64,000 bases of DNA. It comes from Ipomoea triloba (Eukaryota; Streptophyta; Magnoliopsida; Solanales; Convolvulaceae). Every line of letters starts with the position of its first letter. The first letter of the stretch is position 1. Under the pieces are notes generated by a model that saw nothing but the letters and a program-made list of their open reading frames with translations, did not search any database and was not told the origin of the DNA. Made by a program: the position numbers and the translations under genes. Shown here piece by piece: positions 23,009 through 35,400 of the stretch. The stretch is taken from positions 8,899,596-8,963,595 of the forward strand of contig NC_044917.1 of assembly GCF_003576645.1 (NCBI RefSeq), given 5' to 3'.

Positions 23009-24787
23009 AAAAATTCATAGCATGCGGTCAAATCCATAAATAACAGATAACATAGGTGTAAATGGAGGTAGTAATTAGCAAATCATTTGTGTACCAGCAG
23101 GTCGCTACAGTTATTGTAGTTAGCATTAAATAAGCCATCAGACTACACCAATTCAACCAAAGCAAACTTAAAGAACACTCAAAATTAAGAATTAGAAAGT
23201 TATTATTACCTTAAGAATCCATTCTGAATTCTAACTAATGTTTTCCAATAAAAGTTTAATAATAGTAGTTTATCAGCAATGGTCATTAGGGTGTATTAAA
23301 ATGTCGGGAAAAACAGCACATGCAATATTCTATGTAAATTAGAATGTTATGTGAAGCACTTTAAAATATAAAAAATAAAAAAGGAATGAAATATGAATAC
23401 AAACTACAAAATAACTTATCAACCATTAATTTGATGGTCAGATCATATTAACATATTATGATACTTCTCATTGTTCAAAAATATCACAAAAGAGCTTCTT
23501 ATTAGGCACTGCAAACAATATTCAAAAGGAAAAAGCTTCAAATAAAATTTTCACTTGTTTCTCAAACTAAAAAGTACTCTTAGCTGTGTTGCTTCCAAGG
23601 CTGTGACTAATTCACAAACTTGCCGCAGAAACAGGGGAAATATTAAAGAACTTTCATGCATGCCATTGAATAATTAACAAATCTGGCATCAGTCAATTCA
23701 TCCAAGACTAACAATTGCTAGCTGAAACAGTGAAACAAAGGAAAGCAAATATACTATATAGTGCTAAAACCAAAAACGAAATTTAGCAATATGAACTTAC
23801 AACTTTACGAATCAAAGGCTCCAGAACTGGCTCGATATAATTATGCACTTTATGCAAATTAATAACCTGCAATATCGCACTACAAAAATACAAAATGATA
23901 GTCAGTCATGGAAAAGCCCTAAGTTCTAATTCCTTATATCAAAAGTGTACTCCCCAAAACAGGCAAGAAAAAGCATGTCAGCAACACTTAAAGTTGGTTA
24001 TTTTATAAAATAATTATACTAGAAAAGATTTATACAAACATCAGCAACCAGTAACTCCTCTATGAACTTGGGTGTGTTACATACTTGCATATAGAAATTA
24101 TAGCACTATACCTTAGAAGAAATTTGAAAAGTAGTAATGCTACAAAGTGTGTACAAAACTACGTCAATTGTTATTACATATAGCAGCAATTTATATTACA
24201 CAAGCAGCGCAGTGAAAACCAATAAGCCTCATATAACTTGTTCAGTGCAATTTCCATTTTAATCATCAGCAAAATAACAGGACACTCGTGTCTTCCATTT
24301 GCAGTAATTAAGAGCAATCCTCAGGGTTCCATTTCCGAAATCAAAATACATATGATTGGCCATTACACTTTTTTGCAGAGTAAAATAGTCTAAATATTGT
24401 TCTTAGTAGTAATACTAAAACCTAAAAGCTTAAAACTAAAATAAAAAAGGAAAACTACCTAAAATTTCCATCATAAATCACAAAGGCAGCAAAATTACCC
24501 TTGGAAAAATCCACCGACTCTCCTACTAGAGCAAAAGGACTTCAAGTGCATTCAAATAATGAAATAAGCATATTTAGAATTCCAGAATTAACAGAAAAAT
24601 TCCATTCTATACAACACCTGGATTATATGATACAGTCTAGGCTAAAAATAAAATTATAAAAACGAAGAAGGAAATAGGTGCATCAGAACCTTTTGAGAGA
24701 GGGGATTTTCCGACGGCGCTTGTCATCGGAAGTCCCACAATCCTGCTGGGGTTTAGAATCATCGCCCTTCTGCCGCTTCTGTGACAT
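19498..24787 (-). CDS. CBP60-family calmodulin-binding protein (copy 2)
   Basis: Seven-exon model, 543 residues: 24690-24787, 23801-23879, 22846-22895, 22238-22728, 21350-21510, 20204-20413, 19498-20040. It has the most typical CBP60 layout here: a basic N-terminus (DDKRRRKIPSLKSAILQV), the conserved core (FTGARIEGENCSSLKVALVD, TVTSGPESSAKVEIL, TNNIVREREGKKALLSGD, FSDNSSWTRSRKFRLGVR, ESFIVRDHRGE), KKHYPPSLLDEVWRLEKI, GMSAKMWEMTVEHARTC, NGVIFNIVAQVMGLL and a basic C-terminal segment, RRWKILFSVFRAVRRM, likely to bind calmodulin. The last intron needs a GC donor (AAAAG|gctcg): the only in-frame join to the next exon, since reading on gives a stop. The ATG follows a leader with no nearer in-frame ATG. 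Its role in defence gene control is inferred from the family. Confidence 0.9.
20653..20917. mobile_element. Stowaway-like MITE in intron 5 of CBP60-2
   Basis: The left end ctacttctttgttcccattt and the right end gtggggcagagggagtag are the familiar Stowaway-type inverted termini. The same family occurs at 50219-50473 and 51899-52137. The interior is AT-rich. Confidence 0.65.
21016..21283. mobile_element. MULE-type MITE in intron 5 of CBP60-2
   Basis: Near-perfect inverted repeats (gggaaaattgtaatttatgc at the left, its complement at the right) with a perfect 9-bp target duplication, ttcaaataa, at 21007-21015 and 21284-21292. The element folds back along almost its whole 268 bp. Confidence 0.88.
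22937..23005 (+). repeat. (TA)n microsatellite in intron 2 of CBP60-2
   Basis: About 34 uninterrupted ta units. Confidence 0.95.
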
Positions 24788-26564
24788 TCTCGACACCTTC
24801 AAACCACAGGAATTCCAGTCCGAACACAAATAACAGAAACCCTACTGCTTCCACTACGGAGTAAAACAACCATCGAGGAGGAGTAATGCTGATCGCTGTA
24901 ACGGCGGTTGAGGAGACAAAAAGATCAAACAATATATTACCTTATCAGAATCTTTTTTTCTCGGGATTTCTTCTCTATGAGTGTATAGATACAAATATAA
25001 AGACGAGAAATTAAGGAGAAGATTACAAACTGGACAACGGAGAGGGACGAGGCGTGCACCTTGGCTTGGCGATACTCTAAAGATATGAACTGAATTTTCG
25101 GTAGTTCAACGGAGAAGCCGGTATGGAACAGGGAAAAGTGGGACCACTCAAAAACGCGTTGGCCCACCATGAAAACGAAAAGTACAATTGAACTTCCGTA
25201 CCATTTTTAAATGCATCTTGGTGGTCCAAATATACTAATTTTATCACGTTTAATCCTAGACATTTAAATTGATTATTTGATTCTTTCACTTTCAAATTGT
25301 TATTATTATATTTTTTTCTAAATTAATCACTAATGATCCTTCCATTTTTAAAATAAACCCGTTGTAATCCTTTGAAAGACCATGTGTGGTTAAAAGTAAA
25401 AAGTTGTAGAACCATTGATCGTAAATTTAGACCATAGATAATTTGAAAGTTAAAGAACAACGGATAGTTAATTTGAAAATTTATAACTAAATGTGACAAA
25501 ATCATTATATTCGAAGCAGTATGACATTTAAATCTTTTATTTATTATATTTCATTTCTAATTTCTACTCCAAAAATATTCACTTCGTAATTTTCATCTCT
25601 TTACACAGTAATATTTGATTATTTCTTTTTATATTTTATATTTGGTTGACTAACTTTATTCATAAAAGTCAATAAATAAAAAATTATCAATGACTAATTT
25701 TTTTTTATCATTACTTTAATAGGCAAACATCATAAAGTAAAATTAGAAAGAAAAAAATAGCATAATTCTTTCTACCATTTGAATGTATGGATAGTGTAGT
25801 ATTCTTTTCTCATAATAAATACACTTGTAACTTGTAAGTTTATAACAATAAGATATAAGATATTTGGTTCTTATTTAAATGATGGTATTATTTAGCAATT
25901 AACATTTAGTAGATTGTATTAATAATTTTAATCAATGAATTTATTAACTATTTGTAGAGCAACATTTTGTAAAATTAACTGTTAACGATTAATTATTAAC
26001 ATAATATAAAAAATCTTATAAGACGTGTTTATACTTTATACTAATAATTTATTAATTAAACAAATTTACATTTAATAAATGATAATAAATATTCATTATA
26101 ATAATAATAATAAAATAATAATAATTAAATAAAAATTAAATTAAAAATGTTAGCATATTCGTCAACAAACCAAGTGAGAAGAGTTCTCCCTCCCTATCAA
26201 TTGAGAAAGTTGTCCCATGAATCAAGTAACAAATTTGTTTTTCAATTTTTCTTAGTTTTTAAATTATATATATATATATATATGTGTGTGTCATTTGAAT
26301 ACTTATATCATTTATATTTTTTGAACCAACTAAATATAAAGGCGTTTGTTAAGGGAAAAAATTAACAAATAAGTCACTAAACTTATTACTTTTGTACAAT
26401 GAAGTCATTGAATTTAAAACATTAAACAACTAAAATATGTGCAATTGAGACAATATTTTTTCTTAATTTTTTTCAATAGAATTCAACTACATTAGTTATA
26501 TGGTATGTACTAAGATGCAACTAAATGACAAAATATGACCACAACTATATTCCTCAAATAACCT
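24788..26564. other. Spacer upstream of CBP60-2
   Basis: Contains the presumed promoter and 5' leader of CBP60-2 (a tataaag-like stretch near 24990-25005) and AT-rich sequence. An inverted-repeat MITE occupies 25208-25532. A (TA)n run lies near 26264-26285. No other gene recognised. Confidence 0.4.
25208..25532. mobile_element. Diverged MULE-like MITE
   Basis: The left arm (ccaaatatactaattttatc, cgtttaatccta) is complementary to the right arm (gtgacaaaatcattatattc). Related in sequence to the element at 18135-18433. Confidence 0.5.
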
Positions 26565-26580
26565 CTTTTTTTTTTTTTTT
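26565..26580 (-). other. Poly(A) tail of the LINE remnant (seen as poly-T)
   Basis: A run of 16 T on the plus strand directly follows, in LINE orientation, the end of the RNase H fragment, so it reads as the A-tail of a minus-strand LINE. Confidence 0.6.
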
Positions 26581-26609
26581 GTGAGAACCGCCACCACCCT
26601 ATGCGGCAA

Positions 26610-26918
26610 TTATATGACTCGTCTAAATCTTGCTCCGCTAGCATCAGCAACCAGGAGTCTCAACATATCTTCCGGAGGAGCTTCAAGCACTATCGTCCCC
26701 CTGTCCGCAGATTGGCCGAGATTGGCAAGGAAGTCAGCACACCTATTTCTTTCCGTCATAACGTGCGTGAAGATCACTTCCTCAAACCCCGAGACAAAGA
26801 ATTTGCAATCAGTGATGAGCGTAATGGCAAAGCCACTAAGGTCATGGCTGTCATTCATCACCTTGACCACTACTTCCGATCCAAGTCCAAGTCCACAACC
26901 AATTATCGAAAACTTCAT
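26610..26918 (-). pseudogene. LINE ORF2 C-terminal RNase H fragment
   Basis: The frame encodes the end of a plant LINE-type RNase H domain; TERNRCADFLANLGQ is the diagnostic tail, preceded by an ITDCKFFVSGFEEV segment. Endonuclease and reverse transcriptase are absent upstream, so this is a remnant. A 15-16 bp A-tail lies just beyond it. Confidence 0.75.
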
Positions 26919-27107
26919 TCTTTACCAAGTCGTGGACCCTCCCTTAGGCCCCACAACTCAGCTAAGTTTGTCAAGTGCTTCTTGGCCCGTTTGTATTAAG
27001 CTATGATGTTTACATCTTTCGATCTTGGTACCATATCCCATAAATATAGCTTTTCAATCAAATTGTCGTAATTCATCCTGCATGACCTTAATTTAAAATT
27101 CCATCAA

Positions 27108-27542
27108 GAGTTTATTACCAAAATGGTCCCTCGACTATTGTGAAATTACCAATTTAGTCCTCGACAATTTTTCGTGCCCAATTAAGTCCTTCGACTTTGA
27201 AAATTTTAACCAATTTGGTCTTCCGTTTATTTTGCCGTTAAACATCCGTTACAATCAGGACCAAATTGGTAATTTTGCTATAGTCAAGGCCCAAGGGACC
27301 AAATTGGTATTTTTTCTATAGTCAAAGGACCATTTTAGTGAAAATTAATTGCCAATTTAGTCAATTAACTATAGCAAAATTACCAATTTGGTCCCGATTT
27401 AACGTATGTTTAACGACAAAATAAACGGGGGACCAAATTGGTTAAAATTTTCAAAGTCGAGGGACTTAATTGGGCACGAAAAATTGTCGAGAACCAAATT
27501 GGTAATTTCGCAATAGTCGAGGGACATTTCGGTAATAAACTC
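27108..27542. mobile_element. MULE-type MITE inside the LINE region
   Basis: A fold-back element with ends gagtttattaccaaaatggt and its complement. The termini resemble the inner Pack-MULE at 594. Flanks ttccatcaa (27099-27107) and ttccatcac (27543-27551) agree at 8 of 9 bp. Confidence 0.78.
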
Positions 27543-27940
27543 TTCCATCACTTAAAGCATATTTGATATTATTTACTTTAGCTTGAGATGTAACACTGAT
27601 ATCTTGCCAATTCAACATAATTCTTCCTAGGTTTATTTTTTATTTAAACTTCAGTAGAGGGATTTCTAATAATAGTTTCAATTGGATGGTTCTTTTGAAT
27701 TTCTAATAGGGATATTCATTTGTCTTTCATTTAAATAATCTCCAGACAGTTTCACAAAGTCCTATGAACCAGACTATGTTATGAAAAAATTAGATGATTC
27801 AGGGTTTGATGTGCCAGGCTTTGGGTCAGGACCACCCTACTTCTAGTTTGGTTCTTCAGACTGTCTTACTATGACATATTCTAGTAGAGGAGTAAATGGT
27901 ATAAGTTCAAATATTTGCTCGCATGAGCAGCTCAATTTTT

Positions 27941-28317
27941 TTATTCAAATTTATTTTTCGATTCTCTATCATTCAAGACGTAACACTTGATGCCAAAGAT
28001 GTAGAAGTACTTGACATTCAGTTTTCTCCATTTCCAAATCTCATAATAAGGTGCCATCTTAGTGATTGTGCATAGATACACATGATTTATCACATGGCAT
28101 GCTGTATGGACGACTTCAGGCAAAAAACACTATGGCAACTTCTTTGAATTGATAACACTCTTGTCATATCTTGTAATATCATATTATTTCTTTCTATTGT
28201 AGTATTTTGTTGGGGTGTTTTTGGCACAGAAAATCCATGTCCGATCCCATGTTGATAACAAAATTCGGCATACCCTACATTCTTGAATTCCCTATCATGA
28301 TTTGATTGTAATTTCAA
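27941..28317 (-). pseudogene. Copia integrase fragment
   Basis: Two overlapping frames carry pieces of a Copia integrase: HDREFKNVGYAEFCYQHGI, then PQQNTTIERNN, and TACHVINHVYLCTITKM with YFYIFGIKCYVLNDRE. A frameshift separates them. This is the catalytic core and C-terminal part of the integrase only, of a lineage different from the two Copia elements at 37-50 kb. Confidence 0.75.
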
Positions 28318-28734
28318 AATGCAATTTTTTTTCCTTTTGTAGGCGCTAACACAACTTCTTAAAGGTTGCTTCTTAAAGGTTGATAGGGTATATATATTTT
28401 TTTATTTCTAATGGAAGGGGGACACCCGAAAGTAATGTACAAAAGCTATCTATAACCAACGATATTGCGCCATTGGGAATTAGGATACCCAGCGACATCA
28501 GCACCTAACATTTAGCTAGGAGACAAAATGTTTTTCTTGACAATTCCATGCAAATCATGGATATAAGAAAAAGAAAGAAGAGAAAAGCGCCTAATGGCGC
28601 ATGCAGCTATCTGCCTCATGGCCAGCAGTGCCATTCTATTGCTCAATATCAGCCATATCGTCGTCATAGGGAACAACTGTGCTAGTGAAAGTTCTAGCAA
28701 TATCAGGTGGATCCTCCTTGTACCCATATTCAAG

Positions 28735-30276
28735 TTATGCTATGTGAGAGGACTCTGGTACATCATTTGAGTGGTAGACCACTGTACTCATGATCTGTTT
28801 ACCTCGGTTTGAACCCCTAACCACAGTATGTTCGGATTCGGCAGCGGCTCGCCTTGGAGCATCCCCGCGACCGCCTCTGCCCCTAGATATCCCACGACCA
28901 GCCGACTTGTATTGTCTTGTATGCTCCAAATGTGGGTTGGAATTCGGAGACACATTCCTTTGCCACTGGTCTGTCACCCTCTAGGGATGATGGTTGGTAC
29001 GAATTCTCGAGAGGGATGAACTAGCATTCACGTTTGTCCTGGATTTGTCAGTGGCAGTATGGGGAATGCCAGTCACTTCTTCCTGTAACCCATCCAGTAT
29101 TGCAAATCGTGAGCTAGTCTCCGGATGACTCGATACCCCATTATTTGGTGTGGCTTGGTGTGAACCTGTATTACGGTGTCCAGCAGATGGCTGAATGCCT
29201 CCTCTCCGCTGAACACTTCTTCCCTTTCTTGCAACCAACATCCAAGACCCAAAGTTCTCTTTATAATCTTGCTTTGGTTCTTTGACTGGTGGAAAATCTT
29301 TTCGAGCAGTTTCAGCGGGGGGATGATTTTCCTGCTCACCCATCGACATTGCCTCCTCTGTGTTACGACCTTCAGTCATCTCATCCCCACATTGTCCTTG
29401 CTTATGACCATACATGCCGCAATTAAAGCAAACGAGATGAATACCTTCGTATTCGATCGGCCATACCTCTTCATTTAGAGTGAATTTCGACAACAGTGGT
29501 TTAGTCATATCCACTTCAACACATAACCTTGCAAATTTTCCTATAGAAGTCAGGCTTGTAGTAGTATCAACTTTGATCGGACGACCTATCTCTCTTCCAA
29601 TCTTCATCAAGAATTCCTCCTCAAAGTATTCAATCGGTAATGCCGGAAATCTAACCCATACCAGTAGTTTGTCTGTCTTATTGCGCCTGGGGTTGAAGTT
29701 GGGTTCCCATTCTTGAACAACTAAGTAATGATCCAGTATGATCCAAGGACCATCATATTTGGCATACTCATAGTCTCTAAGCGACTCAAATTTAGCCAAG
29801 AAATAGTCAGAATGGAGGGCGATGAGTTCGAAGTTTGCATCTGTTTTCCACATTCGCTGGAGTCTCTGCAGCAGGTATGAATAGCTCACTCTCCTTCCGA
29901 GGACTTTTATGATTAGGGAGCGTCGCCATGGCCTTCGCAGTCTTTCTTTTTCCTCTTTGGTAACCAGAATCACTGGGCAATTCGGATCTTTCTTGGCTTC
30001 ATCCATTTCGTCATCTTCAGACACTATTTCCTTCTCAGCTGAATCGCTCTGCAGTTTTTGGCCCCACGCTTGATTGGGTGTCTCAACCGGAGTTCGCCAT
30101 TGGGACGAATCCAGTGATTTTAGCCCAGTTGAGAGGGGCGTTTCTTGGATCATTCCTACGGAGGGCAACAACGCAGCAGCTTCCATTGATTTCCTGTCTC
30201 TTTTCGTCTTCTTAGTGTTCCTTTCGAGTAGGTCTTGAACCTCCGGCGGCTGAGCGGTCGCCGCCGGTGAGGCCAT
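28735..30276 (-). pseudogene. LINE ORF1 (DUF4283 and CCHC zinc knuckle), interrupted
   Basis: Starting at the ATG at 30276 on the minus strand, about 430 codons encode a plant LINE ORF1: a DUF4283-type domain (VLGRRVSYSYLLQRLQRMWK, FESLRDYEYAKYDGPWII, VWVRFPALPIEYF) and a CCHC knuckle, CFNCGMYGHKQGQC. A TAG at 28981-28983 stops it, and the same frame continues open to 28735 with a glycine/arginine-rich tail (GRGISRGRGGRGD). ORF1 would bind RNA in the transposition particle. ORF2 is almost entirely missing downstream, so the element is dead. Confidence 0.82.
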
Positions 30277-32420
30277 CTCGGAAACCTAACAGATTGCTTT
30301 GCGAAAGGGGAAATTTTAAAAAAATAAAAAATAAAAAATACTTTATGTACACATGGTGACTTATTCAAGTTTTGTAAAAAATATTTTATATTTACGTTAA
30401 TAATTTTTTATAATAACTAATTTTAGTCCATATATAAAATGATCTTTCATTTTATTTTTGTTGGTAAACTTTGTCGAATGTTGGATTGATCCTAAGGAAA
30501 TCAATTTTTGTCCATGGTCAATTATATCGGCTGCATCAAGAATAAGTAAACCATACAGACCTCAAGATTTTGGTTTTCGATGATTCACAAATTAGTTGTA
30601 CTTCTACTACTAAAGTAGTTTACAAAGATGTTTTTAATAATTTGTATTTTGTGCTTATTCTCTTTTTACACCAACACTTCATTTTAATTCTCTTTTACAC
30701 CAACACTTCATTTAATTTATATATATAATATTTGTCTGTGCATCGCACGAGTCAATAGATAGTCATATTAATGCTGAAAGATTACATATGTATGAGAATT
30801 TTCTAGAAATTTTAATATGCATGTGAATTTCTAATGAATGCTTGAAGCATCGTTATATAATATAAAAGAAAAGTATTTTTTATTTAAAATATCTAATCAA
30901 TGGATAAGATTAAAACAAATAAATAATATGAAACAGTATATTAAAACATTCCATCTTTAATATATTTCATAACATATTTTAGAATACACAAAAATTAAAT
31001 ATAAATTATGATAAAATATTTGTTATTTGTATAAGTTTGCACAATTTATATACTAATAAAATAAAATTACTTAATAGAAAATTAATTTATAATTTATTAC
31101 ATTATGTGTCTGTAGTTAATAAATTAAGCACATGTAATTAAAATATTATATGTCTGTAGACAATAAATGATGTGTCTTCAATTTATTTATAAGCACATAA
31201 TATGTTAATTGAATGTTATGAATTGATTTTTTTTTTATTGTGCATCACACAAGTAATTGAGCAATTATTTGCTCAAATTCAAGCAATGATAACATCAGAA
31301 AATATAATCAATCAAACCTATTTCATCAATTGCATTATATAATATTCATTGTTATAATTTATATAATTGTATATCTATCTAAATATTTTTAAAATATTAT
31401 AACAAATTCATTATGTGCAATGCCCGGGTAAAAATACTAGTTCATGTGATAACACAACATATACCATGTGGATTAGCATTGATTTACCAATCAACTCTGA
31501 GGCTCCCGTTTGAACATATAATAGAATCCGTGAACTCCCTTCACACAAGTTGATATGACGGCCGGCCACCAAGTTGTTTAAGAAGAACCCAAATTGTACC
31601 ACAAGCTTTAGCATTCACTAATACAGAATCAGCCACCTGCGTCCGAAGTTTTGGACTATCTGCGTCCGGAGTAGCTCGGACGCATATGCCATAGATGCAC
31701 ATTAGTCAATAGGTATATCATGGACCATAATGCATGTAATAACATGTGAAGTCAATAAGTCATCTCTAATTTCTTTCTTTATTTTTTTTTTGAGTACTAC
31801 TGACTTTGTTACAATGTAATATTTGTTCATAAATTTATTTTTCTATTTTTCTTTTTTTTTTTTACAAATAAAGTTTATGTAAAAAATATATCACTTAAAA
31901 ACATTTAACATAGATATTTTAAATAACACCTTATTAATATTTTTTTACAAATTTGTTAATGAATTTGCAGATTTATAAAGTCACTATATTATTGCATATT
32001 CATACCGTTCACTACTTCATATTGATAAAATCATTGTAGTTCATTAAATAACTGTTGTAAGCTTATAAAATCACTATTGTAGAGAATAAAGTTATTACTG
32101 CAAGTTAACCACACAATTATTAAAAAAGATATATTGAAAATATATGTGTGTGTTATAGGAATGCATATATAATTTGGCACGTGACATTAGTCATTACCTT
32201 TACAATCCCTCAACGTAACGCGCAATGTGTGGAAGGCTAAAATTGTAAACCTCATCACCATTTACGCAATTACGCGTTGCATGAAATGAAATGAAAGCCC
32301 CCCATCATCAGCTCTATAAAAATGCTAATTAAAGTAAAGTTTTGTTCTTAACCAGAAAGCTGAAAGCTTCAGCCATTGTACTTACTAATACTTGTAATCA
32401 AACAAAAAAAAAGCCATCAA
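30277..32420. other. AT-rich spacer upstream of CBP60-3
   Basis: No gene recognised. The LINE 5' end should lie near 30280-30340. The stretch 31240-31440 is a Helitron-like 3' end. The interval just before 32421 must hold the promoter and leader of CBP60-3, without a clearly assignable TATA box. Confidence 0.4.
31240..31440 (+). mobile_element. Helitron-like 3' end
   Basis: Ends gggtaaaaatactag followed by t (CTAG|T), preceded by a degenerate gtgcaatgcccggg stem. Its reverse complement matches 42268-42460, which has the better hairpin. The matching 5' end was not found, so this is a partial element. Confidence 0.5.
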
Positions 32421-35400
32421 ATGTCACAAGTTCACCCCAATCATGGGGATTCTCCAACATTCTCTAATCCCCACAACTCTCCAGATTCTCATCATTTTTG
32501 GAGGTGGGCTTTCTTTAATTTTCATATATGCTTTTGACTCTTAAATTTCTTACCAGTCCCATTCTCTATGCATGCATGCTGTGTGCTATAATAGTATATA
32601 TGCTCAAGATATTGAATCCAGAGCTAATTTAAGGAGCACCAATATATAGGCTGTTTTTTTTTTTTTTTTTTTTTTNGTTTTTTTTTTTTTTTTTTTTTTA
32701 CATATGGGTTGACTTGGTGGTTGACTTTGGAAAGGTTTGTGAATTGTGATGCAGGGCGATTAGGGATATGGTGGGTGTTTGTAAGCTGAGGATGATTGTG
32801 ATTGCCTTTCTACAGCATTTTGTTCGTAGCGATGATTGGGTGAGTGCAGATTTTACCTGTATTATTAATTTTGAACTAATTAATTAAACTGCCCAAGCTT
32901 ATCTTTGCTTGCCTGTGCAATAATACTTCTCCAGCACAATTTGTGATTTTTTCAACATGTTTTGTTCTGAATATCGCTGTTTATTTGAAGTAATTACAGT
33001 GTCTTTATGTTGGGCGGAGGCCCGTGAAGGCCAAGTCCAGCATTAAGTGGCTAGGGGATTGTTGGGTCGAAGTCTAAGGGCCAAGTCCAACATGAAGTTC
33101 CTGGAGATTGTTGGGTCGAGGCCTGAAGGGCCAAATCTAGCGCCCTGCCTCTCGAAAATGCGGCGATAGGTGTTTGAGAAACTGTTGGGCGGAAGCCGGT
33201 GAAGAACTAAGTCCAAGCACTCTGCCTCTCGAATATGTGACGGTATAAGGAAATGTGCTATTATTTCTTTTCCCAAATTACTGATTTAGTTTATAAGATT
33301 TGCTCCTGGATGCTCATAGACTCTGAAAAGTTCCTCAACTTTGTGAAGAAAGATGCAGTCACATAAACCATAAAGTGGATTTTGTCTTTGCTAGTGAAGA
33401 TTTGTTACTAAACTTTTCTCAATTCTTTTTAACCTGATTTAGTAAAACAAGCATAAGTTGCCGCTCCTGCCTTGATTGATTGTTTACAAGTGTGTATATA
33501 TTGAAAATTTGTTATTTATAGGTGAAATTTTACGGTGTGCTAGAAACGACTTTAACTACTCTCAGGAGGTAACAATCAAACATTTATGTATAGTTATTGC
33601 TGTTATTGTTGTAAGATTCACAGTGGGAGATCAGACAGTCTTATTCAATTTCTTTTTACTATATGGAAAGCTTTAAGTTTTATAGCAATTTTAGATGCTA
33701 CTCATCATGTGTTTGCGTGTTTATTTACAACAAGAACAGCCATAACAGAGCTGCATCAAGAAGTTTACGATTGAAGTTCTCCCAAGAAATGCCTGGGGAG
33801 GTTTATACTGGAGAATGGATTGTTGCGAAAGGCGATGGGAGGTTAGAAGTAGCATTAGTTGATGGTGCTACGGGGGATACAGTCATACATGGACCTGGGA
33901 CCTCGGGGAAAATTGAAATTGTTCCGGTTGAGGGAAATTTCAATCCCAGCTGTGAAGATTTCAACACCAATATTGTGGTAGGTGAAGATGGAAGAAAATC
34001 ATTGCTCGGTAAAAACCCATACTTGGAAATGAAAGAAGGCAATGCACGTGTGTCTGGGATTAAATTCAAACACGCAGGGAAATGGATGAAAAAACGGAAG
34101 TTCAGGCTAGGAGCAAGGTTTGTTCATCAACCCAATGCCATTAGAATTCGAGAGGCGGTGTCAGAGCCCTTCGTTGTCAAGGATCAGCGTTTAAGTCAGT
34201 ATTTTAGTTTATCCAAGAAATCTTTTAATATTTCTTATGTAGTTAGCATAGAAAAACTCTAGTCACAGTAAAGATATTTGCTAAGGATTAAGTAAGTAGT
34301 ATGTGCTTGATTATGATTTAATTGCTTGCTTGCTTGCTTTTCTATGGTCTTTTGCATTGGCTTCCATTTGTAGAACCGAAGAAGCGTTATCCCCCATCAC
34401 CAACTGATGAAGTATGGCGGCTAAAAAACATTGGCAAAGATGGTCCTTTCCACGAGTGTTTGGTTGAAAAGAAAATTCTCACTGTGGAGGATTTTCTAGT
34501 TGAATTCCAGAAGAATCGTGAAAGACTACGAGATGTAAGAATTATTAACTTATAGTTAAGAATTGAAACATATTAAAAAACTTTGCATGAGGTGTTTTGT
34601 TTTATTTTGCAATTTAAAGATGCTATAATCTTGTGAATGGCCACACATCTGAAGTGATGAAACAAGTGGTATTGGTATGTCTACAGGTACTTGGAAATAT
34701 GTCGAATGCCAAGTGGAAAGCGACTTTAGATCATGCCCTGACATGCAAGCTGAATGCAAGTAAGTAGTTTTATACTCACGAGAGTTAACAGGAATTTACA
34801 GTGGTCTTTAATTCATTCCACTAAAGAAGTAATTTGGCGGGTTATATACAGGGAATAATTTTACTTGTATTGACAAAAACCTCTCCGAGCATCAACAGGT
34901 ACACGATATGCTTGTATTTTCAATGTCATCATCTATCTGATCTATTTCCTTGCATTGCCTTTCTAACCTCTTATCCTACCTAACTGCAGGTTTTTGCAAA
35001 TTGGGAAAATGTTTCAAAAACCTATGATGGTGCTTCGTGCTCTTCCATTAACCCTTGCCTCTTATCCCCATCTAATGATTTGGCTGCACTTTCCGTTGAT
35101 TTTGGCAACTCCGGGCTGCAACATGACAAGAACAATGATGTCTTGAGCATTCTGACTTCTCAGCCCGATGACCTTTCCCAAGATATGCAATTGAGGGTTT
35201 TTGGTTCTGGTAATCAGCAGAGCCATGGGAGTGAATTGTCACCAACTAGTGCTGCAGATATTGTGTCTGATGCAATTGCTAGTTTAAAAGCTCTGAATCC
35301 ATCTAATACTGATGATTTCTCTCGGCTTTTGAGTAAAATTTTTGAATTGTTAAGTTCTGATGATATCCTTGAGAACTCTGAGCAGAATTCACGTGTTGAA

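Noticed and set aside
33043..33276. 77-codon minus-strand open frame in intron 2 of CBP60-3
   Set aside because: Lies wholly within the internally repeated non-coding block.
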